64,000 nt of DNA from Rapana venosa (taxonomy: Eukaryota; Mollusca; Gastropoda; Neogastropoda; Muricidae): NCBI GenBank assembly GCA_028751875.1, contig CM054141.1, positions 71,403,352 through 71,467,351 of the forward strand, in the 5' to 3' direction. Both the position numbers and the translations under genes were made by a program. Shown here piece after piece: positions 11,635 to 25,700 of this stretch. Each line of letters opens with the position of its first letter. Position 1 is the first letter of the stretch. The notes under the pieces are model-generated. The model searched no databases, was not told the origin of the DNA, and saw only the letters and a list, made by a program, of their open reading frames with translations.

Positions 11635-12142
11635 TGTTTCAATACCATTACCATTTTCAAAAAAGACAAATTGTTTCATGAACAGCACAATAATAGCATG
11701 TCATTGTTCAGAATCGTCTGGTGCGAAAAAAAATTGTAACACTTAAACAACAGGTAACAAACTTTGCAGGTAAGAGTAACATCTTAGGGGAAAAGAGTAA
11801 TCTTATTTGAAAAAACGTCAACCAAAAATAGAGAATTCCTCATCCGATAAGAATATTATGAATGATTTGGGGACAACATCTATATCTAAAATCAGTCATT
11901 ACCGAGACACCTTCCATAACAGCTAAATGTATCGGCATTTTTTTCAAAACCATACCATGCAAAAACCATGTTAAATTCCTAAACTTTGTTGTGTGTTAAA
12001 AGCATGCAGGCCTTTCATGTTCACCTCCAAGTTTCTTCCAGAAAATAGTACTGACCTTGGAAAAGTCTACTGCCTTTATTCTACTTGGCTGTGAGCAACA
12101 GTAATCACATTTAAAGGAGTCTGAAAACACGAATCTTGGATG

Positions 12143-12574
12143 GGGGGGGGGGGGGGTGTTATTGCTTAGACGTATTTTATCATTAGTGTGAGCACACTAT
12201 GCCTAGGTGTAAGATCCATGTTATGGTTGTTTAAGAAGTTATGCGTTTTTATGTGCAAACATGTTATCCTTTTTCAAAAGAAAAATACGTTTAAATCATT
12301 TCTTTTACTCTTGAGATTTGACTGTGTACGTTGTTTTTCAAAGCCACGGGAACACAATCAAATACACCGACCAAAGTGAAAGAGAACAGGTACACAAGTG
12401 GGTGTACACAGCTGTCCAGAGCGTGGTTTCCTCAGTGCTGCAGTCAGTCACAAGTCCTATGTACAAATGGAAGCTTCTGGTGGACTTCAATAAGGAGTGA
12501 CTTTTCTGTACAAGAAGGCTAGGGAATACATGTTTGCAGACTTTGACCAAAATAAACAAACAGGAAACTCTCTC

Positions 12575-12634
<60 letters not shown>

Positions 12635-12657
12635 ACACACACTAAAAAGAAAAAAGA
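12143..12657. repeat. Poly-G tract and CT/CA microsatellites
   Basis: A G run at about 12,143-12,157, then (CT)n at about 12,568-12,615 and (CA)n at about 12,616-12,645. A 200-codon open frame overlaps these repeats and runs to 13,099. It has no recognised domain, starts inside low-complexity DNA and is not kept open in the second haplotype, so I do not call it a gene. Confidence 0.8.
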
Positions 12658-13500
12658 GCCAAACATACCAAAACGTATGTCTTCCACATGTCCATCCACA
12701 CATCCCGGTGACGGCAGTTTCGCACAAACCGCGCACTTTGACCTGCATGTCGCTTCACACAGTAAATTCCACCAGCACTTTTTGTCATGTAATAAATATG
12801 GCCTAATAATCAACAGCAACGAAACATATAATGTTACCAATGCGAAGAAATACAAATGTACAATGATAAAATATTCTATCACAGTTGCAGAGTTTTTGAA
12901 AGACGAGATTAGAGCGGATATGGACCCAAACAAACAGTCCTCACAATATCGTAAAATAGTTCGTAGATTGCCAAACAATGCAGAACGATTTGTTGTCGGG
13001 GATGTTTTCTGCTCTCTGCAGGTCTTAACTATGTGCTTTGAGGCGACTCGTGGCTTTAAACAAGCCCTTCAACAGGACAATGGAAATGATACAATGTAAT
13101 GTGTACAGTTGCAGGCACAAGTGCTCTCAAAAATGAGACAAACGTGACCAAGGCACTCAACGATGCTTTTAAAAACCCACACACGACAAAATTGACAGAG
13201 ATTGTTTTCAAGTGCTAATTAGAAGAAAGGACAGGAAATTCTGAGCTACATGAAATAGAAAAGTGTTGCTATTGGGCGTTCCCCTGCTTAACACAGTGGG
13301 AGTCTGCCAAAATATGTACTCTTTTTCAAGAATATGAACTCTTTTTACATATTTTTCTGTTGAGCTAGGTGGCGCTAAATACAAGATGGCGCAAAACGTT
13401 TTTGTTTCAGATATTTATTTCGGTTACCAATCTTGAATGAAATTAGTAATGCAATGAATGCGAACATGTTTTTTCTTTACAAAAGTAAAAAAAGTTGAAA

Positions 13501-14000
13501 NNNNNNNNNNNNNNNNNNNNNNNNNNNNNNNNNNNNNNNNNNNNNNNNNNNNNNNNNNNNNNNNNNNNNNNNNNNNNNNNNNNNNNNNNNNNNNNNNNNN
13601 NNNNNNNNNNNNNNNNNNNNNNNNNNNNNNNNNNNNNNNNNNNNNNNNNNNNNNNNNNNNNNNNNNNNNNNNNNNNNNNNNNNNNNNNNNNNNNNNNNNN
13701 NNNNNNNNNNNNNNNNNNNNNNNNNNNNNNNNNNNNNNNNNNNNNNNNNNNNNNNNNNNNNNNNNNNNNNNNNNNNNNNNNNNNNNNNNNNNNNNNNNNN
13801 NNNNNNNNNNNNNNNNNNNNNNNNNNNNNNNNNNNNNNNNNNNNNNNNNNNNNNNNNNNNNNNNNNNNNNNNNNNNNNNNNNNNNNNNNNNNNNNNNNNN
13901 NNNNNNNNNNNNNNNNNNNNNNNNNNNNNNNNNNNNNNNNNNNNNNNNNNNNNNNNNNNNNNNNNNNNNNNNNNNNNNNNNNNNNNNNNNNNNNNNNNNN
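13501..14000. other. Assembly gap, exactly 500 N
   Basis: Five hundred consecutive N, a round-number placeholder typical of scaffolding. The flanking contigs overlap by about 12 kb, so the true distance is probably negative rather than 500 bp. Confidence 0.99.
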
Positions 14001-15204
14001 CCTTTTTGAATTAAACGGTTGGTTTGTTTTTGAGCATGTGTAGGACCAGTTTGTAGGGTTTGGGAGTTTTTTCCAAAATGATTGCAGCCCAAAAAAAACA
14101 ATGTACGATTTTTCCCAAATAAAAAAAACTGCGCATGTAAAAATTTTTTTTAACCCCAGGGACTTTCGAAAAGTAGGGTTTTTTTTGTTCTGTTTGAAGA
14201 TAATTCACTTCCTTATGATGTTTTTATTTGATGCAAAATGAATGGTGTTTTTTCTGAGGGATTTTTATGTCACTAAACATCCTGTTTTTTTGGGAGAAAA
14301 CGGGGGACGTGTAAGTGCGAAAGGGAACAGGCAAGGAGGGACAAAGCAGAGGAAAGACCACCCCACTGATGGCTTCTGAAGCTGTAGTCTGCTGCACAGC
14401 TTCCCAAAACCTTGGGGGAAAACTTTTTGGGGGAAACATTTTGGTTTTCGTTTCTACTTTGAAAAAATTTATTTCAGAATAAAAATTGTCATCACTCTGG
14501 GAAATTAAGTGGATTCAGAAATAGATAACAAAGAAATTTTTCTTTACTTTTAAATTAAATTAAAATAAGGCAGTAACTTGCAAATTAGTAGGTGAAAAAG
14601 CCCAAAGACACAAGTTAAAGGTACATATCGTTTTGTAATTTTAAAACCAATTCGCAAATAAAGGGGGGATGATCCCCCAAACAAAAAAAAGGTCCCTTTA
14701 GCTTTTAAAAATAGAAAGAAAATCATAACCCTTTGGTTTTTTAAGATAGGGAGTATTCGGTATTTTTAATTTGGGAAAAATATAAAACAATTAATGTTTA
14801 AAGTGTATAAAACCCCTTTTCCTTTTAAATTTATCCCTTTCAAACCTTTGTTTGAAAGAGTTGGAGGCAAGGGTGACCCAGAGGTGTGAATTTGCCAGTG
14901 CAGACGTTAGATGCCCGTAGTGGATGGTGACTATTTTTCTGTTAAAAGGGTCTGGGTGGTGAACTTTTAACCTCCCCAGCAAAATTCATAAATGGCTGTA
15001 AAAAAATTTTCCCTTAAAAGGATTCGCTTCAGAAAGAAGGGACCGTGATGGGTTGTTTTTTGCTGAGCCGTTTTTACGTGGGTTGCCTACTAAAAAGGGT
15101 CTCTTACTTTAAGGTAAAAAGGGGGCTATTAAAAAAGACTTCCTTTTGTTACAAAGTTGTTATAACAAAAAGATCGTCTGCCCTGATTTTTATCCAAATT
15201 CCCC

Positions 15205-16513
15205 CTGTCTTCATTACTATGCCCCAAAGCTGATATTTTTTTGCTGCTTTTTTGCTAGCTTCACATGCTCAGACTTTCCCATCAACATTTTTTTTTGGGG
15301 TGAAAATGTCACAAGCAGCGGGGTATTTCGTGGCGGCACTGGTGTTTCATCACCCAGTGTCGTTAGAGGTTTCCCCCCGTCCGAACACCTGGGTGACTTT
15401 AGCGATCGCCTGAAAGTGTTCGTTTACCTGACCCCCACCCCTTTTTGGAAGTGGACGAGGCGCGCCAGCCCTTCAGTTGGCCCCCAAGTTAAGTTTTCTG
15501 GGAGTCCTGCTTGGGTTTGGCAAAGAACTCTAGAACTATTCCTGATGGGAGCGTGAAAAGCTGCCTTTGCTGTCGTTTTACCCCGATGTAATATGGGGCA
15601 AGCCTACAGTGTTGTGCCTAAAGGGGCTGACAACCTCCGTGTGCAAAAGGGTTCTCCACACGAGGGTTAACCGGGTGGGACGTGTCTGTCAACATTCCCC
15701 ACATCTTTAGCTTTGTTGTCCTTGGACTATGACTTCCTTCGACGAAAATTTGCCCCTCACTTTTTTTGACACCTAGAATTTCCTTTGCAAACACTTTTCC
15801 CCCTTTATTTTTTTTTCCCCTTTTAAAAGGGGTTGGGCTGGGTTTTTTCCCCCCTCGGGGTTCCCAATAAACAAAAAATTTTTCTCCAAAGTAGTTCGCT
15901 TCAGTGGGGAATTGGGGGGATCTTTTTACGGGGTTCAAACTTACCATTTTCCCTTTTACTTAATTAAAAGGGTTTATTCCAATTTTATTCCCTTTTTTAA
16001 AAAGTTTTCACCAAGACCATGCTCCGGGGGTTTGATAAAATCCCCTGTTTTGCCCTTCGTACCTCAATTTTTGGTGTTTTTTTTGCCCGCCAGTTTTTAA
16101 CAATTTTCCTTTTTTGGGGGGTGCCCCTTCAAACTTTGGGTTTTCCATGGCCATGGTTTTCCCCCCCTTCTTTCAACCCCCGGGCCAACCCCAAAGGGGG
16201 ATTTCCGGGTTCCCAAAGTTTCTTTCCTTTCCCCCTTCCCCCCTTTCTAAGGGGAGAGGGCCGGCCCTTTTTGGGCCACCTTGTTTTTTCCTGGGAAATT
16301 TCCCCGGCTTTTAAAGAAAGAAATTTTGGAAAATTTTCTGTCCTTTCCACAACCCCTTCTGCCGTTTTTGTCCCCCGGGGGATAAAATTTGGGCCCCAAA
16401 AGAAAGGGTTTTGGCCCAAGGGAAAATAACCCTGCCACTGTTTGCCTTCTCCACGCCAATTCCAAATTACATTCGGAACTTCCCTACACCCTTGATTCTG
16501 TTTCCGGCTTGAT
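15205..16513 (+). pseudogene. Degraded duplicate of the Cys-loop receptor gene
   Basis: Counterpart of the gene at 2,732-3,999. Recognisable stretches include AAAGCTGATATTTTTTTGCT (signal peptide part), AGCGATCGCCTGAAAGTGTTCGTTTACCTGACCCCC, GAGGGTTAACCGGG and the Cys-loop area near 15,720-15,770. The start ATG reads CTG here, and the frame is broken every few dozen bases by homopolymer changes. I infer that consensus errors, not mutation, cause most of this, so the label pseudogene describes the sequence as given and not necessarily the animal. Confidence 0.8.
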
Positions 16514-18359
16514 TGTACTTTTTTGTTCAAAAATTTCCCCAAATCACTTTTTTGGCATGGTGTTTTTTTGGGACAAAAGAAAACCCTTAGTAGTTTCACT
16601 CATGGGGGGGATTTAAGGGGTTCCCTTTTAAAAAAACGTTTTCTTTATCCTGGCTTAAAAAATTACCAAGTTTTTTCTGTTTCCCCTTTCCATGAACAAT
16701 TGGAAAGAAATGTTGCCTTTTAAAATTGGGTTTTTTTTGGAGTAAGGGGAGAAAAGGATTTTTGAAAACGTTTTTTCCCTTTTCCTTTTTTCTTCCTTCC
16801 CTTTTTTCCCGGAATCCCAGGGCCAACCCCGGGGGTTCCCAACTCCCACCCCCCTAAAAACCAGCAAAACTCTTTTTTGGGAGGCCCTGTGCCTGAAAAA
16901 TTAGCATTAAAAAAGGGGTTTCCTTTTAAACCCAATTTTCCAAATTTGGTGGTAGTTCCCGATTTTAAGGGAAAAAATGCGGGCCCCCAGTTTGGGGTTT
17001 TTTGGGTGGTTTGAAATTTGGGACCCCAATTAAAATTGGAAAAAACTTGAGGTTTTTGGCCTTTTTGGTTGGGAAAGACCTTTTGGCAGGGGTTCAAAAC
17101 CCCCTTTGTTTTAAAGAAAATCAATTGGCCAATTCCTTGGCCAAAACCTTTAATTTGGTGGTTGGAAAATTTTTAGGGTTTTCCATTTCTGGGAAATTGC
17201 TTGATTTTGTTTTAAAAATTTTAAGGGGAACTAGGTTTAAAAAAATTTTATTCTTTTTTTTCTTTTTTTGTTCCTTCCCTTCCCAAAAACCCTTTTGGGG
17301 TTTTTCGGGGCCAAATTAAATTTTTTAAACCTCTTTAAGGGGAAAGGGTTGTTGCTAAACCCATTTTCCTTTTTTCTTTTTCCCCCACTTTTTTTCCTTT
17401 TGCCCTTTTTAACATTTCCGGGCCCCCTTGGGCTTGGGTTTTTAAAATTACCCCAGTGGGAGCTTTAATTGGGGAAAAACCGGGGCTTTTGGTGGGGGGG
17501 GGGGCCCCTGGGGGTTGAAAAGGGGCCTGCAGCGGCAAAAGACCCCAAAAAAAAGGGTTTTAAGTTCCTTGTTTTTGGTTTAAGGCCGGGAAAGGCCCCC
17601 GGGGGAAAGTGGCGATGGGGAAAAATCCCCAACCCGGGGTTGGCAAAGTGTTTGGCTGTTTTAAACCCTTGGAAAAATTTTTTGGTTTTTTCCCCCGGGG
17701 AAGGGTTTGTTGTTAATTTTCCGGGGTTTAAGGGGGCAAATTTCCCTTTTCTTTTCCAAACTTTTTCTTTTTTAAATAAATCATTTTTGCCCTCTTACCC
17801 ACGAATTTTTTCTTGCCTGTGGGTGGTTTATTTTCAATTAAACAGGGGGGGGAAAACTGAATTTTTTAAAAAGGGTATTCAAACAAAAGCGAAAAAATTT
17901 TTTACCTTTTTCTTGAAAAAGGCCGGGCAAGAAACTTTGGGAAGAAAAACTGGTTTTGAAACGGAAAAGAAAAAAACGGGTTTATAATTTGAAATTTTTT
18001 AGATGGAGGAGGGAAACTGGGGCATTTTTTAAAAAAACTTTTTAAACAAGACAAAAGAAATTTTTTCAGCCTGGGGAATTTTAGAACATTAGAAATTTTT
18101 TTTTAAATTACCCTTTTTTTAAAATTTTCAAAACGAAATTGAATGAAAAATTTGTTTTTCCTAGGGGAAAAAGTTAAATTGAGACGACCCCAAAAAACCG
18201 TGGTGAGTGCAATTTTTGTTTACCTTGTTCCCAAAACCAGAAAACCATTTTATAAAAAGGAAAAAATTTTACCCCATTTTTCAGGAAAAAAGTTTTATTT
18301 TTAACAAAAAAAACAAAACCTACCCCCATTTTTAAAATTTGCCCCAAGGGGAAAGGGGT

Positions 18360-19000
18360 TATTTTTTCCCCCAATATTTTTTTCCCCTAAATTAAAAAAC
18401 AAAATTTCCTTAAACCCCCTCAAAAAACCCCTAAAAACCCCCATTTAAATCAAAACCCCCTTTTCCCAAAATTTCCCCTTTAAAAACCCATTCCCTTCCC
18501 TAACTTAATACATTCCAAAAAATAAATTTTCCAAAAATTTTCCCTTACAAAAACAACCAAAAAACAAATTTTTATTTAAAAAAACCCCTTAAACCCCCCC
18601 CCCAAAAATTTCCCGGGTCTTTTAAGCCCACAAAAACCCCAACAAAACCCCCTAACTTTTAAAAAAACCCCCCCAACCTTAAATTTAAACCTCCCCCCCC
18701 CATAATAAATACCCCAACCCCCCAAAACCCAAAACCCCCCCAAAAATAACCCCCCTTTTCCCCCCCCCCCATTAAACTTCCCCCCCCCCCCCCAAATTTA
18801 AAAAATCCCCCCCCCCAAAAACCCCCCCCCCTTTTTTTAAAAATAAAAAAAATCCCCCCAAATAAAATTTAACTTAAAATTTTTTTTAAAACCCCCAAAA
18901 CAATTATAAATAAAATTAACCCCAACTTCTTTTTAAACAAAAATTTTAAATCCATAAATTTTTTAACCCATTTTAAACAACCCATTCATCAACCTTCTTT
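18360..19000. other. G-depleted A/C/T-only tract (consensus collapse)
   Basis: Over roughly 600 bp the plus strand has almost no G and consists of runs such as AAAACCCCC and CCCCCCCC. The corresponding left-contig DNA, about 5,890-6,490, has ordinary composition with many G. This is best explained as failed consensus calling and not as a biological low-complexity region. Confidence 0.75.
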
Positions 19001-22000
19001 TTCCCCCCTACCCTTTCCTGGGGGGAACCCGAAAACCTTAACCTTTCCCACCCCAAACCTCCTCCCCCTTTTTTTCTATCCCTTATCCTGGCCCCTTTCC
19101 CCCTCTATGTTTTCCATCCATGACTGTTACGTCTTTCCCCTTTTTCCCTTTCCCCCCTTTCCCCGAGATTTCCCCCTTTCCCAGTACATTTTTTTGGCGG
19201 TTTTTGTGGCGGGGACATGGCCCAAAAACCCCATGTCAGTTTTTTTTTTCTTGGGACGATGGTGAAAGGGGTTTCCCCGGGCCCCTTCCCCAAGCCTTTT
19301 GTTATTTAAATTTCTTGACAAATTCGGGGGATTTTCCGTTTCCCCGGGAAATGCCCACCTTTTTTTCTAGGGCTTTTTGTTTCAAATAAATGGATTCGCT
19401 TTGCTTTTTCAGAAAAGGAATATGGTAGGGTTTCACTTCCGTACAGAAAGGATAGTCTGAATTAGGGCTTTGTAGGGGTTTTTGTTTGTTTGGGGAAACT
19501 GATCTTTTTTACTTTTCCATTTTGGTTTGGGGTTTTTTTGTCCAGGGAAAAAGGTTCCCCATGGCTAGTCTGACTTTGATTTCTGTCGTCGATCGCCCGT
19601 CCTTTGGAGTGTAGCGCCAAGGTTTTAAAAAAGCGTTACTTCCTCCATTTGCTGGCCGTTCTTTGGAAATTTTTAGCAGGGGCTTTTGTTTCGGCTGTTC
19701 AAAAGTATTTTAATTTTCCCCCGACTCACCCCCCACCCCATTATGCTCACTCTTTTTCCCTAAAGTCTGGTCGTAAGTTTCTTGCAGTCTTTTTTTTTCC
19801 GCCCTGAGGTCAATGTCATGGGAAAACCCGCAAGTTGTTGAGGCGTCTGCCGCCAATGGAGAGGGTAGAGGGGGAAGTCATGGAGGGTCTCTCTCAAAAG
19901 GTTTTCCAAAAAAATTTTAAACAGGGCTGGGAAAACGGGGCGTCTTGTCGGACCCCAACTGTGGTTTTTGAATTAGTCTCCGACCTATTTTTTCAGAAGG
20001 CCCACTGCTTGAGGTTTTTGTTTGTGCTTAAAGGGTTTGCACTAGTCCTTCTTCAATCCCAAAAACATTCTGAGGCCCCTGCCACAGGCCTTCGTGCCAC
20101 ACTCGGTCGGAAAACCCTTTCTTGAAGTCGTTGAAGCTGTGGAACGGGTCTTTTCTGGGGTTGAAAAATTTTTTCCATTTTGTTGTGGCAGTTAAAAATC
20201 TGTTCGATTGTGCTACTGTCTGCCCTGAAAAAGCTTTTTTCCCTCCCCAAGGTGCCCTCTGCCTCTTCTTGAGTCGTTTCAAAAAAATTTTTGGCCCATG
20301 ATCTTGCTGGCGTGGCTGTTGAGGCTGATTTTTTTATATTTTTGGTTTGGGGCCAAAAATTTCCCCCTTTTTTGGGACGGGGGTTTATGAGGTGTTTGTG
20401 CCCAAATTCTTTTGGCCCTTTTTTTGCTCCCAAATCTTCTGCATTTCTTTTAACTTGTGTGTTTGCTGTTTCCCCACCTTGCTTGACAGCCTGTTTGGTT
20501 TTGTTGTCGCCCCGGGGGATTTTTCCTAGGGGAAAGCTGCGAATGGCTTTTTCCCAAATTCTTCCCTCAGAAAGGGTTAAGGGCGAGGGTTTTCTCTTGT
20601 TGTTGTTTGTTTCCTTTTCCCTTTTTCCTTTTTGTCAGGTTGGTTTGGGGGGTATTTTGTAAGTTCCTTGATTTTTACTAAACCCACCTTTTTCAATGAA
20701 AGCAGTTTTTGGGAGGGGTTTTGGAGCTTTTCAATAAATTTGATTTTTGGGTTTTGAATTTGGTTTTTGTGATTTTTCTTGGGGGTGTCGTATCCCTTTT
20801 TTTATGTTGCCCACTTTAAATGTTTTTTTTTTTATCCCCATCACAATGTACACTAACCCACTTCTTTTGGGCCTTTAACTTTGACTTTTCACAAGATTTT
20901 TGGCCCCCCGGGGTATTCTTTGGGGTTTTGGAAAAACCGGGTTTGGGTTTTCCCAGTGCTTTTCCCTTGTATCCAGGGGCCAAAAATGTCATTGGTATTT
21001 CCATGGTTGGTTTTATTTTCCCCTTGACGCCCGATACCTTTTCTGCTTTTTCCCGGGGGAACCCCTCTTTAAAGTTGTTGGTGGGGTCTTGATGTCATTG
21101 TCCAGGGGGGTTAAATCCCCGCAAAACGTCCCCCAAGCTTGGGCTTGGAAGTTTCTCCTCGACATCTGGATTTTTTTCATTTTTGCCCAAACGTAAAAAT
21201 TTGATAGGGGGGTTTTGCAGGCTTTTTTGTTTTTCTTCAGTTTTCATTTTAAAATCCCCAAACACAAGGCGGGGTTCGCCCCCTATGTCAGCCCCGGGGG
21301 TAGGGTTCTTGTTCGGGCTCTTTTTTGATGCTGGTTTTGAAGCCCCGGGGTTTTAAAGATAAAATCTATTTGGGTTAGGGATCTTCCCTTTTTGGGGCGC
21401 ATCCCGGGTTTCCTCCTTGACTGTTGGGGGGATGGGGGTTTATTTGCAAGGGGTAAGTTTGGGGGTGAGGCAAACTCCAGAGACTTTGTCCCCCTGTCGC
21501 GGTTTTTTCCAGCCCAAAACTGACCAACTTTTCCGGCCCATTGGTTGTAAGAGTCAGGACCAAATTTTGGCTTTTTTAAGCCCCCTTGAAAATGATGATG
21601 TTCTTTTTTTGGGTAAAAATTCTTAATGGTCTCTTCTATTCTTCTTTAAAATTCTTTACTTTTCCTGAAAGGTCAGTTTGGAGGGGTGCATGGGTTTTAT
21701 GGGTGATGTTTTTTTGGGGGGCCAAACCCCGGGATACTGTTTAACCCTCCCGGGAAACCCCGGGGTGAAAACAGCTGATAAGCACCCCACTATTTCCTTC
21801 TGAAAAATAAAGGGGCCACCCCATTTTGGGTGATTTTTTCTCTTGCCCCTGAAACCAGATCTTTTTTGCTTAAATCCCCTTTGGGTCTCCCAAAATCCTG
21901 TCCAGCCCCACTTCTCCTATCCAAAAATGCCCCAAATTTATTGGGGCCTAAGCTCATACCCAATTTTTCTTTGTTTTTCCGCTCTGTTTAGATTTGGTCG

Positions 22001-22262
22001 GCTTTCAGTACCAATGGTGATCTGTTCTTGGGGATTTTTAAGGGAATGTTTTAATTCCAGAAAGCTGCCCCTTCCCTTCCCCCTTGGTTTTGATAAGGGG
22101 AAAGCGCGGTCGTTTGGTCCCCGGGGGGCCTCGCCCGGATCGGTCGAGGAAAGGGTAGATTTTTGCTTTGCATTTGTCTTTCCTGTTTTTTTCTTGGGCT
22201 TGGGAAAATTCCCTTTGGGTGGCGCCAATCCCCTTTCCCCAAAGTCTCCACTGTTGTTTTTG
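18960..22262 (-). mobile_element. Degraded duplicate of the RTE element
   Basis: Allelic counterpart of the element at 6,458-9,595. Conserved blocks include ATTTCTGTCGTCGATCGCCCGTCC near 19,580 and TGAGGCGTCTGCCGCCAATG near 19,840, with endonuclease remnants to 22,230. Frames are unreadable because of homopolymer errors. Confidence 0.85.
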
Positions 22263-22434
22263 AATTTTTAAAAACTCCTTGCTTTAAAGAAGCTCTTGGG
22301 AAAAACAAATTCTCTCCCTAGACGATCTGAAAAGTATGGGGAGTCGGGATGTCCCCCCTCCCTTTTTCCTTTTTTGGGCTCTTTGTCTTTTACAAAAAAT
22401 TAAATCACATCTTTTTAAAAGTGGGGTTTTTTGT

Positions 22435-22673
22435 TAAGTGTGTGGGGTGTGTGTGTTTTGTGTGTGTGTGTGTGTGTGTTGTGTGTGTGTGTGTGTGTGT
22501 GTGGGTGGTGTTGTGTGTGTGTGTGGTGAGCTTGTTGTGGGTGTTTGGGTGATATTTATTCTGGAATGATTTCAGAAAACGTTTGGTGAAAAAGTTTCTC
22601 ACCACTTTTCAATGTTTAAGGGCCAACTAAAATCTCTCCCTCTCTTTCCCCTCTCTCCTCTCTCCACACACCA

Positions 22674-22708
<35 letters not shown>

Positions 22709-22735
22709 CACACAAACACACACAAAAAACACACT
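22435..22735. repeat. (GT)n and (CA)n microsatellites, duplicate copy
   Basis: Counterpart of 9,775-10,010, with GT tracts at about 22,437-22,530 and CA tracts at about 22,665-22,735. Confidence 0.9.
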
Positions 22736-25700
22736 TTCTTGCATTCTTTATGGGGCAAAATTTTTACTTTTTGAAAAAAAAGAAACAAAGACAGGGAAAA
22801 TTTTTAAAAAAGTTTTTTAATGCCCATATAAGGAATGGAAGATGACCAGACACAGGGGCTATGAGAGATAAGACATAAAAAGCACCAATGCACAGGGGAA
22901 AAACAACGGGACCACGGGAAAACTGTCGGACCCCTTTCTAAACGCCCAAGGACTCAAAAACCAAGCCCTCAAAGGCCCAAGACCAATACTATCTAAAGGG
23001 GACCCCAAGAGTCAAACCAATACTCAAGACTCGAGCTCAACACTAAGGCAGTCTCAATATTTCAATTTTCAAGTCTCAAATAAAAAGATTTCAAGTTTCG
23101 TGAATACTGAAACTCTGGGGGTTTCTCACGGCAAAAAAACCCAACTTTGTAAAATTGATTTACCCTTATCCCCCCCCCCTTGTATAAAAGTTTAAAAATT
23201 CCAGTCATGAACTTTAAAAAAAAAATGTCATAGACACTTTTTCCCCTTTTTAATGGACAATTTGGGTTTTACAATACTGTTATTTCCAGATTTTTTGAAA
23301 GTAAAATCCTACCCTTTTTTTTTTAAATCATCTGAACTAACCCTTTAATTTTAAAATCAAAAAAAAAACAAAAGCAAGCTTTTAATTCGTTTTAAGAACC
23401 CTTTTTTTTTATAGGACGATTTAAAAAATTTGCTTACTTTAAAAAAGCCTAAGAAGTTTATGTGAAACTGCAGGGAAACCCCTTTTTAATGTTCTTTGAT
23501 GTCTGAAACAATTGTCGATAAAATCGTGGATTACACCGTCAAAAAATTTTTTCCCTTCTTTTTAAACTTTTACCCAAAAACTTTTTTTGGGGGGAATAAA
23601 AAGGTTTTCCCCCCCAAAAATTCGAAAAATTATCATTTAAATTCATCATGTTACTGGCACGTCAATATGACTTTTTGGGCGTGCGCATGTGTGTGTGTGT
23701 GTGTGCGTTTTTCCCAAGCACAAAACCTTTTAATGTTCTTTTTGGGTTCTTAAGCCCCCTGAAATCAAGTGAAGGGATAAACAAGCTCCCTTTTCCCAAA
23801 TTTTCAAAATAAGGGACCCGTTCTTAAAACGCCCCCACCACCACCCGGGGTTTTCCCCTTTGGGGCTCACGATTTTACCACTGGAAAAATGGAGGCTTTT
23901 TCTACCCGTTTTTTGGGGGCTGGGGTCTGTAGGAATTTTCGATTCCATTGCTGAAAGGCTGTCCCGGGTTTTAAAAACTTGAACAACGAAACTTAACCAC
24001 AGAAAAAAATGGGCCCGTTTTGAGTAACTTTCCTGACAATAAAGAAATAGACCAAAAACTACTTAAAAAAAAAAAGTTTGAAAAACAATTTTTTAAAAAC
24101 AAATGACCAAGTTTTAAAAGGTTTTAAGTCACACAGAGAAAACAAAAAATTGCAAATTTTAAATACTTGTTTTGTTTTAAAAAATACACAAAAATTTGGG
24201 AAAAATGGACATGTGGGGAAATAATAAAAAAATAATAATAATAAATAAATAAAAAAAATAAAAAAAAAATAATAATAAACTGGGTTTTAATACCATTACC
24301 CCTTTTTCAAAAAAACAAAATTTTTTCAAGAACGCAAAAATAATTGCATGTCATTGTTCCCGAATCGTCGGTGCGGAAAAAAAATTTTAAAAACTTAAAC
24401 AACAGGTAACAAAACTTTGCGGAAAAAAGTAACAACTTAGGGGGAAAGGGGTAATCTTATTTGAAAAAACGTCAAACCAAAAAAAGAGAAAACCTCATCC
24501 GAAAAAAATTTAAAAAATTTTTTTTGGGGCAAACCCCTATATTAAAATCTTTAAATTTCCGATTAAAAACCCCCCCCCCTTTAAAAGCTTAAAAGTAAAC
24601 GGCCCTTTTTTTTTAAAACCAAAACCCTTTCAAAAAAACCCTGTTAAAAATTTCCCAAAATTTTTTTGTGTTAAAAACATTGGGAGGCCTTTTATGTTCA
24701 CCTCCAAATTTCTTCCAAAAAAAAGTTTTGACCTTGGAAAAATCTACTGCCTTTTTTTTCTACTTGGCTGTGAGCAACAGTAATCAAATTTAAAGGGGGT
24801 CTGAAAACACGAATCTTTGGGGTTGGGGGGGGGGGGGGGTTTTTTTATTGCTTAGGGCGTATTTTTTCCCTTTTTTTTGAGCACAAATATGCCTAGGTTG
24901 TCAAATTTCCAAAAGGTTTTGGTTGTTTTAAAAAGTTTTGCGTTTTTTTTTGTGCAAAACGGGTTTTCCTTTTTTAAAAAAAAAAAATTACTTTTTAAAA
25001 CATTTCTTTTACTCTTTGGGTTTGCGTGTACCGTTTTTTTTTCAAAGTTTAACCGGGGCACAATCAATACCCCCGACCAAAGTGAAAGAAAAAGGTTCAA
25101 AAGTGGGTGTTCACAGTGGGCCAAGCGGGGGTTTTTCCCCAGTGCTGCAGCCCGTCCCCAATCCTAAAGAAAAAATGGAAACTTCTGGGGACTTCAAAAA
25201 GGAGTGACTTTTCTTACAAAAAGGCGGGAATACTTTTTTGGGAGACTTTGACCAAATTAAAAAAAAACTAAAAATCTCCTCTCTCTCTCTCTCTTTTCCT
25301 CCCTCACTCCCCACAAAACAACACACACAACACTAAAAAAAAAAGAGGGGAAAAATACCAAAACGTATGTCTTCCCCCATGTCCATCCACCCAACCTGAC
25401 GGCAAATTTCGCAAAACCGCGCACTTTTTACCTGAGGGCGCTTCAACTTGTAAAATTTCCAAAAGCACTTTTTTCATTAATAAATATGGCCTAAAAATCA
25501 ACACAACGAAACCTTTTAATTTTTTACCAAAAACGAAAAATACAAATTTTTCAAGATAAAATTTTCTATCACAGTTGCAGAGTTTTTGAAAAACGGATTA
25601 AGGGATATTTGGAACCCCAAAAAAACATTCCCCCCAATAAACCCTAAAAAAAAATTCCTAGATTGCCAAACAATGCAGAACCCATTTGTTGTCGGGGGAT

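Noticed and set aside
12497..13099. 200-codon plus-strand frame ending NAERFVVGDVFCSLQVLTMC-like sequence
   Set aside because: Starts in CT/CA microsatellite, has no domain I recognise, and the allelic copy near 25.4-25.8 kb is not open. Kept in mind as a possible 3' exon but unsupported.
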